In this document: in pieces, positions 14,934 to 23,626 of the stretch
Layout: each line of letters starts with the position of its first letter
Numbering within the stretch: the stretch's first letter is position 1
Assembly (NCBI GenBank): GCA_002452265.1
Contig: DKEW01000026.1
Location: forward strand, 22,609 to 57,777
Direction of reading: 5' to 3'
Length of the DNA: 35,169 nucleotides
From: Pelobacter sp. UBA6812
Lineage (GTDB): Bacteria > Desulfobacterota > Desulfuromonadia > Desulfuromonadales > Syntrophotaleaceae
Program-made: the position numbers and the translations under genes
Notes under the pieces: generated by a model
Told to the model about the DNA's origin: nothing
Databases searched by the model: none
Seen by the model: the letters and a program-made list of their open reading frames with translations, nothing else

Positions 14934-15917
14934 ATGATGAAGCGAACGTGTATCACTGGTACCGGATCTTATTTGCCTGAAAAAGTCATGACCAATGCCG
15001 ACCTGGAGCGGTTAGTCGATACAACGGACGAATGGATCTGGACCCGTACAGGTATCCGTGAACGTCACATTGCAAGCGACGGAGAGCATACCTCCGATCT
15101 CGCTACAACAGCTGCCAAACGTGCTATGACCATGGCCGGTGTTGCTGCAGATGAAATTGATCTTATTATAGTTGCTACGGTAACCGGCGATTTCAATTGG
15201 CCGGCTACTGCGTGCCTTGTTCAGAGTAATTTGCAGGCCAGTCGTGCTTTTGCATTTGATATATCAGCAGCATGCAGTGGTTTTCTTTATGGGCTGTCCA
15301 TTGCTGACAGTTATATCAAGGCGGGAACCGCAAAAAAGATATTGCTGATTGGCGCCGAGGTATTCAGCAGGATAGTGGATTGGAAGGATAGGGGTACCTG
15401 TATTCTGTTTGGTGACGGTGCGGGTGCTGTCGTGCTTGAAGCCGGAGAAGACGAGCGGGGATTGTTGAGCTGCCATCTTCACACGGATGGTAGTTGCTGG
15501 CCTTTGTTGTACCAGATGGGACAAGGTTCCCGTAACCCTGCCGATAGCGCTGCCGCTGAAGCCAGCAATCCCTTTGTTCAGATGCAAGGCAACGAAGTGT
15601 TTAAGGTTGCTGTGCGATCGCTGTGCGAAGCCGGGGAAGAAGCCCTTGCTGCAAACGCTCTCACTGCGGGCGACGTCGATCTTCTTATCCCGCATCAAGC
15701 CAATCGGCGGATTCTTGAGGCCACAGCTAAACGATTGGGTGTTCCCCTTGAAAAGGTCATGGTCAACGTTGATCGAGTTGGCAATACTTCAGCTGCATCC
15801 ATCCCCATAGCCCTTGATGAGGCGCACAGGGGAGGTCGGATCAAGTCCGGTGATGTTGTACTGTTGAATGCATTTGGTGGTGGCTTTACCTGGGGTTCTG
15901 CCCTTTTTCGGTGGTAA
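14934..15917 (+). CDS. fabH: Beta-ketoacyl-ACP synthase III
   Basis: 327 residues. The start ATG 14934 (a second ATG follows at 14937) has TTGGAG just upstream. It has the FabH catalytic triad: Cys114 in DISAACSGFLYGL, His254 in IPHQANRRI and Asn284 in RVGNTSAASIP. TGIRERHIA near 40 and LLNAFGGGFTWGSALFRW at the end are also typical. It condenses acetyl-CoA with malonyl-ACP to start fatty-acid chains. Neighbours plsX and fabD are in the same direction with short gaps. Confidence 0.97.
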   Translation: MMKRTCITGTGSYLPEKVMTNADLERLVDTTDEWIWTRTGIRERHIASDGEHTSDLATTAAKRAMTMAGVAADEIDLIIVATVTGDFNWPATACLVQSNLQASRAFAFDISAACSGFLYGLSIADSYIKAGTAKKILLIGAEVFSRIVDWKDRGTCILFGDGAGAVVLEAGEDERGLLSCHLHTDGSCWPLLYQMGQGSRNPADSAAAEASNPFVQMQGNEVFKVAVRSLCEAGEEALAANALTAGDVDLLIPHQANRRILEATAKRLGVPLEKVMVNVDRVGNTSAASIPIALDEAHRGGRIKSGDVVLLNAFGGGFTWGSALFRW

Positions 15918-15948
15918 AGTCGCTGTCGTAAAGGAGATTATACTTCAC

Positions 15949-16875
15949 ATGACAGCTTTCGTATTTCCTGGCCAGGGATCTCAATATGCCGGCATGGGTA
16001 AAGATCTGGCAGAGAATTTTCCTTTGGCTCGACTGACTTTCGAAGAAGCGAACGATGCGCTTGGTATGGACCTTGCGAAGCTTTGTTTCGAAGGGCCCGA
16101 AGAAGAACTGAAGTTGACGGCTAACACGCAGCCTGCCATTGTTGCTGCAAGCATTGCTGCGTTACGCGTACTGCATGAAGAAACAGGTTTGACACCTGCA
16201 TGTGTCGCCGGACACTCCCTTGGCGAATATGCCGCCCTGGTATGTGCCGGAGCCTTTTCCTTTGAAGATGCCATTCGTACAGTGCGTCAACGCGGCACGT
16301 TCATGCAGGATGCCGTTCCCGTTGGCGTTGGAACCATGGCCGCCATTATTGGCCTAGACACTCAGGTCGTGGATCAGATCTGTCAAGAGGTGGCCAAGGA
16401 TGAGATAGTTGCACCGGCCAATTACAACAGTCCTGGTCAGATTGTTATTGCCGGGCATGTTTCTGCCGTGCAACGGGCCATGGAACTTGCAAAAGAGCGC
16501 GGCGCCAAGCGTGCCTTACCTCTACCGGTCAGTGCTCCTTTTCACTGCTTGCTCATGAAACCCGCCGCCAGCCAACTTGCGACCGTGCTTGCCGGTGTTG
16601 ATGTTGCTGAACTTGAATGTCCGGTGATCAGTAACGTTGACGCTCTCGCCAATCGTGATGCAGGGACTGTATGCGATTTGCTGGTGCGCCAGGTGTATTC
16701 TCCCGTACGTTGGGAAGAGTCTGTCGTTACCATGGTCGAATCCGGCGTAGAGCGCTTCGTTGAAATTGGACCAGGTAAGGTTCTTGCCGGGCTGATCAAG
16801 CGTATCGCTAAGGGCGTCGCCATTCAGAATATCGGGACCGTTGCCGATATAAAGGCTTTTTCGCCGGCGCCATAA
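15949..16875 (+). CDS. fabD: Malonyl-CoA:ACP transacylase
   Basis: 308 residues beginning MTAFVFPGQGSQYAGMGKDL. The nucleophile Ser90 is in VAGHSLGEYAAL and the partner His199 in PVSAPFHC; Gln9 lies in FPGQGSQ. It moves malonyl from CoA to ACP, making the extender unit used by FabH and FabF. ATG 15949 has AAAGGAG at 15930-15936; the frame is open further upstream into fabH but without conservation. Confidence 0.97.
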   Translation: MTAFVFPGQGSQYAGMGKDLAENFPLARLTFEEANDALGMDLAKLCFEGPEEELKLTANTQPAIVAASIAALRVLHEETGLTPACVAGHSLGEYAALVCAGAFSFEDAIRTVRQRGTFMQDAVPVGVGTMAAIIGLDTQVVDQICQEVAKDEIVAPANYNSPGQIVIAGHVSAVQRAMELAKERGAKRALPLPVSAPFHCLLMKPAASQLATVLAGVDVAELECPVISNVDALANRDAGTVCDLLVRQVYSPVRWEESVVTMVESGVERFVEIGPGKVLAGLIKRIAKGVAIQNIGTVADIKAFSPAP

Positions 16876-16889
16876 GGGGGGATTGAAGT

Positions 16890-17627
16890 ATGTTGAAGGA
16901 TAAAGTTGCCATTGTAACCGGGGCCTCGCGTGGTATCGGGCGCGCCATAGCAATCAAAATGGCAGTGTGTGGTGCCAAGGTTGTGGTGTCTGCACGCAGT
17001 ACCGAAGCACTTGAGAGTCTTGTTAAAGAAATCACTGAGCTTGGCGGGCAGGCTTTAAGCGTACCGACTGATATCTCCAGCTCTTCTGACGTGGATCGCT
17101 TGTTTGATGCTGCAATGGAGACTTTTGGTCGGGTCGACATTTTGGTCAACAATGCTGGCATTACCCGCGATAATCTTTTGGTGCGTATGAAAGACGCCGA
17201 TTGGGATGCCGTAATCGATACCAATCTCAAAGGCGCTTTTTTGTGTTCTCGTGCTGCTGCTAAAATCATGGGTAAACAGCGCATTGGCCGGATTATTAAT
17301 ATATCTTCCGTTGTCGGCGAAATGGGCAATGCCGGCCAAGCTAACTATTGTGCCAGTAAGGCCGGGCTTATTGGTTTGACTAAATCGGTCGCCCGTGAGC
17401 TCTCCAAGCGTAATGTTACCGTAAATGCGGTTACGCCCGGGTTTATCGTCACTGATATGACTGAGGTTTTGAACGAAAAAGTCAAAGAGAGTCTGCTTGG
17501 GCAGATTCCACTCGGACGGTTCGGTGAAGCCGAAGATATTGTTTCCGCCGTATTATTCCTTGCATCTGATCAGGCCTCGTATATCACCGGTCAGGTATTG
17601 GGTGTTAACGGCGGTATGTACATGTAA
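16890..17627 (+). CDS. fabG: 3-oxoacyl-ACP reductase
   Basis: 245 residues of the classical short-chain dehydrogenase family. NADPH-binding TGASRGIGRAIA near 10-21, NNAGITRDNLL near 87-97, and the catalytic set Ser140 (NISSVVGEMGNAGQ), Tyr153 and Lys157 (YCASK). The C-terminus is VLGVNGGMYM, as in FabG. It reduces 3-ketoacyl-ACP in the elongation cycle. It starts 14 bases after fabD stops; GGGGGGA before ATG 16890 is the ribosome-binding site. Confidence 0.97.
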   Translation: MLKDKVAIVTGASRGIGRAIAIKMAVCGAKVVVSARSTEALESLVKEITELGGQALSVPTDISSSSDVDRLFDAAMETFGRVDILVNNAGITRDNLLVRMKDADWDAVIDTNLKGAFLCSRAAAKIMGKQRIGRIINISSVVGEMGNAGQANYCASKAGLIGLTKSVARELSKRNVTVNAVTPGFIVTDMTEVLNEKVKESLLGQIPLGRFGEAEDIVSAVLFLASDQASYITGQVLGVNGGMYM

Positions 17628-17702
17628 CAAAGTAAAATTTCGCGAGTATAGTCTTCAGTCCGATTCTGTATCGGTCCGAACAACAACAAGGAGGTGAAGC
17701 AG

Positions 17703-17936
17703 ATGGCTTCTATCGAGGAAAGAGTACAACAGATTATCGCTGAGCAGTTGGGTGTAGATGAAGCACAGGTTACCGGTGACGCTTCTTTCATGGACGACCT
17801 TGGTGCCGATTCTCTTGACACTGTAGAACTGGTTATGGCTCTCGAAGAAGAATTCGATATCGAAATCTCCGACGAAGACGCTGAAAAGATCCAGACTGTA
17901 CAGGACGCCGTTGATTATATTTCGGCAAATTCTTGA
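17703..17936 (+). CDS. acpP: Acyl carrier protein
   Basis: 77 residues, very acidic. The phosphopantetheine serine is Ser37 in GADSLDTVELVMALEEEF. ATG 17703 has AAGGAGG at 17688-17694. The product carries growing acyl chains for the Fab enzymes encoded on both sides. A GC-rich hairpin after the gene probably lowers read-through into fabF and helps set the high acpP dosage. Confidence 0.98.
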   Translation: MASIEERVQQIIAEQLGVDEAQVTGDASFMDDLGADSLDTVELVMALEEEFDIEISDEDAEKIQTVQDAVDYISANS

Positions 17937-17953
17937 TCTGACACGCAGGTATT

Positions 17954-18001
17954 GAGGGGGAGGGGGATGCGATGAGAATAGCGCTTCCTTCCCCCCTTTT
18001 T
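17954..18001 (+). terminator. Imperfect hairpin and T-tract between acpP and fabF
   Basis: A G-rich arm (GAGGGGGAGGGGGATGCG, from 17954) can pair imperfectly, with G-T wobbles, with CGCTTCCTTCCCCCC (17982-17996), followed by TTTTT (17997-18001). It may act as a partial terminator in the 145-base acpP-fabF gap. Confidence 0.5.
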
Positions 18002-18081
18002 GATGCATCGAAAGTGATCGGCTGTAGGCAGGGTTTTCCGCAGGCGGCACAAAAAAGCCTAAAACGGAGGCATAATTCATC

Positions 18082-19314
18082 ATGCGAAGAGTTGTCGTAA
18101 CCGGTATCGGTACTATATCGGCCCTGGGTAATGGGGTAGAGAAAAACTGGCAGAGCCTTATGGCCGGCAAATCGGGTATTGATCGGATTACGCGATTCGA
18201 TTCCTCGAGCTTTCCGACCCAGATTGCCGGTGAAGTCAAGGACTTCAACGCCGAAGACTATGTGGACAAAAAAGAGGTTCGCAAGATGGATCTCTTCATT
18301 CAATACGCTCTGGCGGCTGCGGATGAAGCTGTCAAGGATTCTGAACTTGTCATCAATGATGACAACGCCGAGCGTGTTGGTGTTCTGGTAGGCGCGGGCC
18401 TCGGAGGTCTGCCTACCATAGAGAAATATCATTCTGCTTATCTCGAAGGCGGGTATAAAAAAATTTCCCCCTTCTTCATACCCATGTTGATTACCAATTT
18501 GGCCCCTGGTCAGATATCCATGAGGTTTGGAGCAAAGGGACCGAACGTTTCAGCCGTTTCTGCTTGCGCAAGTGGCACCCATTCCATTGGTGATGCCTAC
18601 CATATCATTAAGCGTGGCGATGCGGATGTTATGATTGCCGGAGGCGCAGAGTCGACGATCACGCCCCTGGCAGTCGGCGGGTTTAATGTCATGCGTGCGC
18701 TTTCGACGCGTAACGACGATCCCCAGGGTGCCAGCCGCCCCTTTGAAAAAAATCGTGATGGTTTTGTCATGGCCGAGGGTGCAGGTATTCTTGTCCTGGA
18801 GGAATACGAAATGGCCAAGGCTCGTGGTGCTCATATTTATGCCGAACTTGTCGGATATGGCCTTTCTGCCGATGCGCATCACCTTACAGCTCCGGCTCCC
18901 GGCGGCGAAGGAGCAGCGCGGTGCATGGCAATGGCTTTGAAAAATTCCGGTATGCAGGCAGAAGAGGTTACCTATATCAATGCCCACGGTACCTCTACCC
19001 ACTTCAATGACCTGTACGAAACCATGGCTATCAAAACGGTTTTTAAAGAACACGCCTCCAAGCTTATGGTCAGTTCCACCAAAAGTATGACCGGGCATGC
19101 ACTTGGTGCCGCAGGCGGTCTGGAGGCGGTGTACTCCGTCATGGCTATAGATCGTGGTGAAATTCCACCTACGATCAATTATCAAGAAGCCGACCCTGAA
19201 TGTGATCTCGATTATGTTCCCAATGAGGCTCGTCGTGTAGCAGTTCATGGCGCCCTGTCCAACTCTTTCGGTTTTGGCGGCACCAATGCCAGCCTTTTGT
19301 TCAGGAAGGTTTGA
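18082..19314 (+). CDS. fabF: Beta-ketoacyl-ACP synthase II
   Basis: 410 residues beginning MRRVVVTGIGTISALGNGVE. The catalytic residues match FabF: Cys162 in SACASGTHSIGDA, His302 in NAHGTSTHFND and His339 in SMTGHALGAAGGLE; the C-terminal NSFGFGGTNASLLF is conserved. It elongates acyl-ACP with malonyl-ACP. The NAHGTST motif is followed by HFNDLYE where many FabF proteins have a proline-containing stretch, a minor variation. The rpiB start follows after only ten bases. Confidence 0.97.
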   Translation: MRRVVVTGIGTISALGNGVEKNWQSLMAGKSGIDRITRFDSSSFPTQIAGEVKDFNAEDYVDKKEVRKMDLFIQYALAAADEAVKDSELVINDDNAERVGVLVGAGLGGLPTIEKYHSAYLEGGYKKISPFFIPMLITNLAPGQISMRFGAKGPNVSAVSACASGTHSIGDAYHIIKRGDADVMIAGGAESTITPLAVGGFNVMRALSTRNDDPQGASRPFEKNRDGFVMAEGAGILVLEEYEMAKARGAHIYAELVGYGLSADAHHLTAPAPGGEGAARCMAMALKNSGMQAEEVTYINAHGTSTHFNDLYETMAIKTVFKEHASKLMVSSTKSMTGHALGAAGGLEAVYSVMAIDRGEIPPTINYQEADPECDLDYVPNEARRVAVHGALSNSFGFGGTNASLLFRKV

Positions 19315-19324
19315 GGTAGTCGAG

Positions 19325-19780
19325 ATGTTCATTATCGCCAGTGACCATGGAGGCCTGGACCTTAAAGAGAGTGTCAAGGCCTATCTGGAGAAGCGGGGCA
19401 TCAAGGTGCGCGATCTTGGTACCGATAACGGAGATTCCGTCGATTACCCTGATTTTGGTGAGAGAGTAGGGAAGGCTATTTCAACCGGTGAGGCTGAAAA
19501 AGGCATACTCATTTGTGGTACGGGGATCGGCATGTCGATCGTGGCTAACAAGTTTCCAGGCGTCAGAGCGGCGCTTATATGGGATGATTTTACCGCCCGC
19601 ATGTCCAAGGAACACAACAATGCCAATATCATCGTCATGGGTGGCCGCATGCTCACGGCAGAAAATGCCAACGAGATGGTAGGGGTGTGGCTGGATGCTC
19701 ATTTCGAAGGCGGTCGACACCAGAAACGACTCGACAAGATAGCACAAATAGAAGAAGATATCAGGGCCGGCCGGCTTTGA
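19325..19780 (+). CDS. rpiB: Ribose-5-phosphate isomerase B
   Basis: 151 residues. It begins MFIIASDHGGLDLKE; DYPDFGERVG and ILICGTGIGMSIVANKFPGVRAAL (Cys64, the likely catalytic base) identify the RpiB/LacAB fold. It interconverts ribose-5-phosphate and ribulose-5-phosphate in the pentose phosphate pathway. The GAGGT ribosome-binding site overlaps the fabF stop. It is the last gene before a terminator; the rpiB-glyA-comEB-nrdR order recurs in related genomes. Confidence 0.96.
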   Translation: MFIIASDHGGLDLKESVKAYLEKRGIKVRDLGTDNGDSVDYPDFGERVGKAISTGEAEKGILICGTGIGMSIVANKFPGVRAALIWDDFTARMSKEHNNANIIVMGGRMLTAENANEMVGVWLDAHFEGGRHQKRLDKIAQIEEDIRAGRL

Positions 19781-19796
19781 GCGGTTCCGATTCAGA

Positions 19797-19828
19797 TGGG
19801 CAAGCCGGCGGCTTGCCCATTGCCTTTT
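19797..19828 (+). terminator. Terminator after rpiB
   Basis: TGGGCAAGCC (19797-19806) pairs perfectly with GGCTTGCCCA (19810-19819) around a GGC loop, then TTGCCTTTT. It likely ends the fatty-acid operon. Confidence 0.75.
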
Positions 19829-19868
19829 GTTGGCTAAAGGCATCAGTGATCTGTGGCACTGTGAAAAA

Positions 19869-19993
19869 CCAAGATTTTACTACGAAGTTCACGAAGAAAA
19901 ATCTCTAAATCGAGGACGCAGTTTTTTCAATATCTGTAACTTAGGCCTTGGTTTTTTCTTCGTGAACTTCGTGCTCTTCGTAGTGCCAAGATT
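19869..19993. repeat. MITE-like inverted-repeat element with 8-base flanking direct repeats
   Basis: Left arm at 19879-19901 (ACTACGAAGTTCACGAAG plus A-run) and right arm at 19952-19984 (T-run, then CTTCGTGAACTTCGTG, CTCTTCGTAGT) are inverted repeats built of 9-base units of the type nnCACGAAG; the right arm has three units, the left two. CCAAGATT occurs directly outside both ends (19869-19876 and 19986-19993), as a target-site duplication would. No coding capacity. It occupies much of the 344-base rpiB-glyA gap; the rest (19994-20124) holds the glyA leader with no other clear signal. Confidence 0.6.
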
Positions 19994-20124
19994 GTATTAT
20001 CCAGGTTCGGATTGAGAATTTCTCGGTCGTGCCGTCAAAAACGGGTGCGTGCCTTATCCAGGTTTGCCACCTCATCAATATTGCAGAATATAAAGACATC
20101 AATTCATTGTAGGAGGCCATTAAT

Positions 20125-21375
20125 ATGTCTCAGTCCCTCGCACAACACGATCCTGAAATTGCCGAGGCTATTCGTCTCGAAACCGAACGTCAGGAATATA
20201 ACCTCGAATTCATAGCTTCGGAAAACTTTGTTTCCGAGGCGGTCATGGAAGCTCAGGGCTCGGTCATGACCAATAAGTATGCCGAAGGATATCCTGCCAA
20301 GCGTTATTATGGCGGTTGTGAAATGGTCGATATCGCCGAGCGTCTTGCTATCGATCGAGCCAAAGAACTGTTTGGTGCCGATCATGCCAATGTACAACCC
20401 CATAGCGGTTCCCAGGCTAACATGGCAGTTTACTTCGCAGTTTGTAAACCTGGTGATACGGTGCTTGGGATGAACCTTGCCCATGGGGGGCATCTGACCC
20501 ATGGTTCCCCGGTTAACTTTTCCGGTAAACTTTTCAATATCGTTTCTTATGGTGTCGACAAGGAGACCGGCCTGATTGACTATGAGGAAGTCGAGCGGTT
20601 GGCTCTGGAGCATAAACCGACCCTGTTGGTCGTCGGCGCAAGCGCTTACTCCAGAACCATCGATTTCCCGGCATTTCGTAAGATAGCCGATAAAGTAGGC
20701 GCCAAGATTATGGTCGATATGGCACACATTGCAGGTTTGGTTGCCTCCGGCGTTCATCCCAGTCCCGTACCTTATGCCGAATTTGTTACAACCACTACCC
20801 ACAAGACGCTGCGAGGTCCTCGTGGGGGAATGATCCTTTGTCGCGAGGAATTCGCAAAGGTTATCGACAGCAATATTTTCCCTGGCATACAGGGTGGACC
20901 TCTGATGCATGTGATTGCCGCCAAGGCCGTTGCCTTTAAAGAGGCTTTGGCACCTGAGTTTGCAGCATATTCCAAACAGGTGGTGAGCAATGCCAAGGCA
21001 TTGGCTGATGCTCTGGTCAAGCGCGGACTGAATCTGGTTTCTGGCGGTACCGATAATCATCTTATATTAGTCGATTTCAGCGGCACCGAAATCACTGGTA
21101 AGATGGCGGAAAAGGCGCTGGAAAAAGCTGGGATCACTGTTAATAAAAACTCCGTGCCGTTTGAAACCCGCTCACCCTTCGTCACCAGTGGTATCCGTCT
21201 CGGAACCCCCGCCACGACTACCAGGGGCCTTAAAGAAGCTCAGATGGAACGTGTAGCAGAGTGGGTGGTGCGTGCTCTGGATAATATGGAAAACGACGTG
21301 GAACTTGCTGCCATTAAGGCGGAAGTCTGCGAAATGTGCAAACAGTTTCCGCTGTACGCACATCGTCTGAAGTGA
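20125..21375 (+). CDS. glyA: Serine hydroxymethyltransferase
   Basis: 416 residues. Family landmarks: LEFIASENFVSEAVMEAQGS near 27-46, YAEGYPAKRYYGGCEMVD near 52-69, the PLP-lysine segment TTTTHKTLRGPRGG with Lys227, and the C-terminal RSPFVTSGIRLGTPATTTRG. It interconverts serine and glycine with tetrahydrofolate, supplying one-carbon units. ATG 20125 has AGGAGG at 20111-20116. The downstream dCMP deaminase start overlaps the glyA stop by one base, linking one-carbon and thymidylate supply. Confidence 0.97.
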   Translation: MSQSLAQHDPEIAEAIRLETERQEYNLEFIASENFVSEAVMEAQGSVMTNKYAEGYPAKRYYGGCEMVDIAERLAIDRAKELFGADHANVQPHSGSQANMAVYFAVCKPGDTVLGMNLAHGGHLTHGSPVNFSGKLFNIVSYGVDKETGLIDYEEVERLALEHKPTLLVVGASAYSRTIDFPAFRKIADKVGAKIMVDMAHIAGLVASGVHPSPVPYAEFVTTTTHKTLRGPRGGMILCREEFAKVIDSNIFPGIQGGPLMHVIAAKAVAFKEALAPEFAAYSKQVVSNAKALADALVKRGLNLVSGGTDNHLILVDFSGTEITGKMAEKALEKAGITVNKNSVPFETRSPFVTSGIRLGTPATTTRGLKEAQMERVAEWVVRALDNMENDVELAAIKAEVCEMCKQFPLYAHRLK

Positions 21376-21851
21376 TGGATCGCCCTTCCTGGGAAGAATA
21401 CTTTATGGAAATCGCCCGCCTGGTGGCGCGACGCTCGACGTGTCTGCGCCGCCAGGTTGGGGCGGTACTTGTCAAGGATAAGAACATCCTTGCTACAGGG
21501 TACAATGGTACCCCCTCTGGGCTGCGCCATTGCAGCGAGGTGGGATGTCTGAGACAGTTGCAGAATGTTCCCTCCGGGGAGAGACATGAGCTCTGTCGTG
21601 GTCTGCACGCCGAACAGAACGCCATCATTCAGGCTGCCAAACACGGCACGAATATCAGCGGCGCCATGCTTTTTTGTACCAATACTCCCTGTGTTATCTG
21701 CTCCAAAATGATCATCAATGCCGGCATTCGCCAAGTCGTCTATCTTGATGGTTACCCCGATCGATTGTCCCTTGAGATGCTTGCTGAATCCGGTATCGCA
21801 GTTACAAATCTTGCGGATTTACTGGCCGGGAAGGAGCTGTCCCCGTTATGA
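21375..21851 (+). CDS. dCMP deaminase (ComEB-like)
   Basis: 158 residues of the zinc-dependent cytidine/deoxycytidylate deaminase fold. HAEQNAI supplies the zinc-binding His and catalytic Glu; PCVICSKMIINAGI supplies the PCxxC cysteines. WEEYFMEIARLVARRSTCLRRQVGAVLV at the N-terminus and GYNGTPSGLRHC are typical of dCMP deaminases. It converts dCMP to dUMP for dTMP synthesis. ATG 21375 shares its A with the glyA stop; the last four bases overlap the nrdR start (ATGA), so glyA, this gene and nrdR look translationally coupled. Confidence 0.93.
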   Translation: MDRPSWEEYFMEIARLVARRSTCLRRQVGAVLVKDKNILATGYNGTPSGLRHCSEVGCLRQLQNVPSGERHELCRGLHAEQNAIIQAAKHGTNISGAMLFCTNTPCVICSKMIINAGIRQVVYLDGYPDRLSLEMLAESGIAVTNLADLLAGKELSPL

Positions 21852-22321
21852 AATGTCCGTTTTGCGGGTTTGCGGATACGCGCGTTATCGATTCGCGTCT
21901 TGGCAAGGAGGGCAATAACATTCGTCGTCGTCGCGAATGTTCTCAATGTGAAAGGCGGTTCACGACCTTTGAGCGCGTTGAGGAAATGTTGCCGCTGATT
22001 GTTAAAAAAGATGGACGTCGCCAGCCGTTCGACCGGAAAAAGATTATTGCCGGCATTCAGCGTGCCTGTGAAAAACGTCCTGTCTCCATAGCTACCATTG
22101 AAAAAATTGTTGATTCGCTTGAACGGCAATTGCAAGAATCCGGAGAACGAGAAATCGAGTCCAATATTATCGGGCAGGCTGTTATGGAAGCCCTGCATGA
22201 TCTTGATCAGGTGGCTTATGTGCGCTTTGCTTCCGTGTACCGGCAGTTCAAGGATATCAATGAATTTATGTCAGAGTTGAAGGATATTCTGGCTGAGGGC
22301 GGGAATTCCCGGGAAAATTGA
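21848..22321 (+). CDS. nrdR: Transcriptional repressor NrdR
   Basis: 157 residues. The zinc ribbon has Cys3, Cys6, Cys31 and Cys34 (MKCPFCGFADTRVIDSR; CSQCERRFTTFERVE). An ATP-cone domain follows (about 49-139; VKKDGRRQPFDRKKIIAGI). NrdR senses ATP/dATP and represses ribonucleotide reductase genes. No ribonucleotide reductase gene is in the window and no paired NrdR boxes were recognised. It overlaps the deaminase gene by four bases. Confidence 0.96.
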   Translation: MKCPFCGFADTRVIDSRLGKEGNNIRRRRECSQCERRFTTFERVEEMLPLIVKKDGRRQPFDRKKIIAGIQRACEKRPVSIATIEKIVDSLERQLQESGEREIESNIIGQAVMEALHDLDQVAYVRFASVYRQFKDINEFMSELKDILAEGGNSREN

Positions 22322-22376
22322 GCTAGACGGGGCGTCCGTATCTTGCCATTGCATTTTGCCAAATTGTTATCACTAC

Positions 22377-22475
22377 ACCATGAAGAGCATGAAGTTCATG
22401 GAATGTCATCAGATTCCATGCTTTTGGATTATATAAAAAAAGCCTCTTTTGCTTTCACTTCGTTTCCTTCGTGGT
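22377..22475. repeat. Decayed copy of the CACGAAG inverted-repeat element
   Basis: ACCATGAAGAGCATGAAG (22377-22394) and CTTCGTTTCCTTCGTGGT (22458-22475) are inverted-repeat arms related to the element at 19869-19993; about 14 of 18 positions pair. Inside, CATGGAAT (22397-22404) and ATTCCATG (22413-22420) form a perfect 8-bp hairpin followed by CTTTTGG, which may serve as the nrdR terminator. Confidence 0.5.
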
Positions 22476-22516
22476 AAAAAACATACAAGGCACTGCCTGG
22501 GAAACGGCATTATTTC

Positions 22517-23626
22517 GTGCAAAATACTATCGAACATTTCATGAACCAGGCTCTCGAACTGGCAGGGCAGGGAGAGGGGCGCACTCGGCCCAATCCCGCG
22601 GTAGGCGCTGTGATCGTTAAAGACGGCGTCGTGGTAGGGCGTGGTTTTCATCCCAAAGCGGGACAGCCTCATGCTGAAATATTTGCCTTGCGTGAAGCAG
22701 GAAATCGTGCTCGGCAGGCCGACATGTATGTCACCCTTGAGCCCTGCAGTCATCATGGGCGCACCGGTCCCTGTGCCGATGCCATCATCGAGGCTGGTTT
22801 GTCCCGCGTCTATATCGGTACTACCGATCCAAATCCCCTGGTAGCAGGCGCCGGTATTCGTCGACTGCGCGAAGCAGGTATACAGGTTTTTTGTGGAATC
22901 CTTGAAAACCTATGCCAGAGAATTATTGCTCCTTTTGCCAAACATATTCGCACCGGTCTCCCTTATGTCGTGCTTAAAAGCGCCATGACTCTTGATGGTA
23001 AAACCGCTACCGCATGCGGTGATTCCCAGTGGGTCAGCAACTCTGTTAGCCGCCTGGAAGTGCATCGACTCAGAGATCGGATCGATGGCATCATGGTTGG
23101 CATTGGTACCGTGTTGCGTGATAATCCGCAACTTACCACTCGCCTTCCAGAAGATGGGCGGGACCCCGAGCGTATCGTGGTGGATTCAAGGTTGCGCATA
23201 CCAGAAGATTCCGCCATTTTGCATCTGAACTCTGCCGCCAAGACGTTTATTGCTACAACGGATCAGGCGCCCACAGACAAGATCGATCGACTCCGTGCTG
23301 TTGGGGTAGAAGTGCTTGTTTTACCTACTATTTCAGGACGTGTCGATCTGCATGCATTGCTTGCCATGCTCGGTAAACGTGGTTTCCAAAGCATTCTTTT
23401 AGAGGGAGGCGCTGAGCTCAATGGTGCCTTCTGGCGCGCAGGTTTGGTGGATCGTCTCATGATGTTCGTCGCACCCAAAATCGTTGGTGGCGAAGGAAAG
23501 GGCGTGTTTGCCGGGGTTGGTATTGCCACTATGGCTGAGGCTACGGTTTTGCAGGATGTCAGAGTTCGGCAGTTTGGAGATGATACCCTGATTGAAGGAG
23601 AGGTGAAAACGTGTTCACCGGTCTGA
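22517..23626 (+). CDS. ribD: Bifunctional riboflavin deaminase/reductase
   Basis: 369 residues from GTG 22517 (ATG 22541 is an alternative). The N-terminal deaminase domain (1-145) has the zinc site His52-Ala-Glu54 and Cys77/Cys86 (EPCSHHGRTGPCADAI). The C-terminal reductase domain (about 148-365) shows VVLKSAMTLDGKTATACGDSQW, GIMVGIGTVLRDNPQLTTR and ILLEGGAELNGAFW. It performs the second and third steps of riboflavin synthesis after GTP cyclohydrolase II. It overlaps ribE by 16 bases. No RFN (FMN) riboswitch was found upstream. Confidence 0.96.
   Translation: MQNTIEHFMNQALELAGQGEGRTRPNPAVGAVIVKDGVVVGRGFHPKAGQPHAEIFALREAGNRARQADMYVTLEPCSHHGRTGPCADAIIEAGLSRVYIGTTDPNPLVAGAGIRRLREAGIQVFCGILENLCQRIIAPFAKHIRTGLPYVVLKSAMTLDGKTATACGDSQWVSNSVSRLEVHRLRDRIDGIMVGIGTVLRDNPQLTTRLPEDGRDPERIVVDSRLRIPEDSAILHLNSAAKTFIATTDQAPTDKIDRLRAVGVEVLVLPTISGRVDLHALLAMLGKRGFQSILLEGGAELNGAFWRAGLVDRLMMFVAPKIVGGEGKGVFAGVGIATMAEATVLQDVRVRQFGDDTLIEGEVKTCSPV

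Noticed and set aside
20104..21060. 318-codon antisense frame over glyA
   Set aside because: A shadow of the highly conserved glyA gene; no own motifs or ribosome-binding site.
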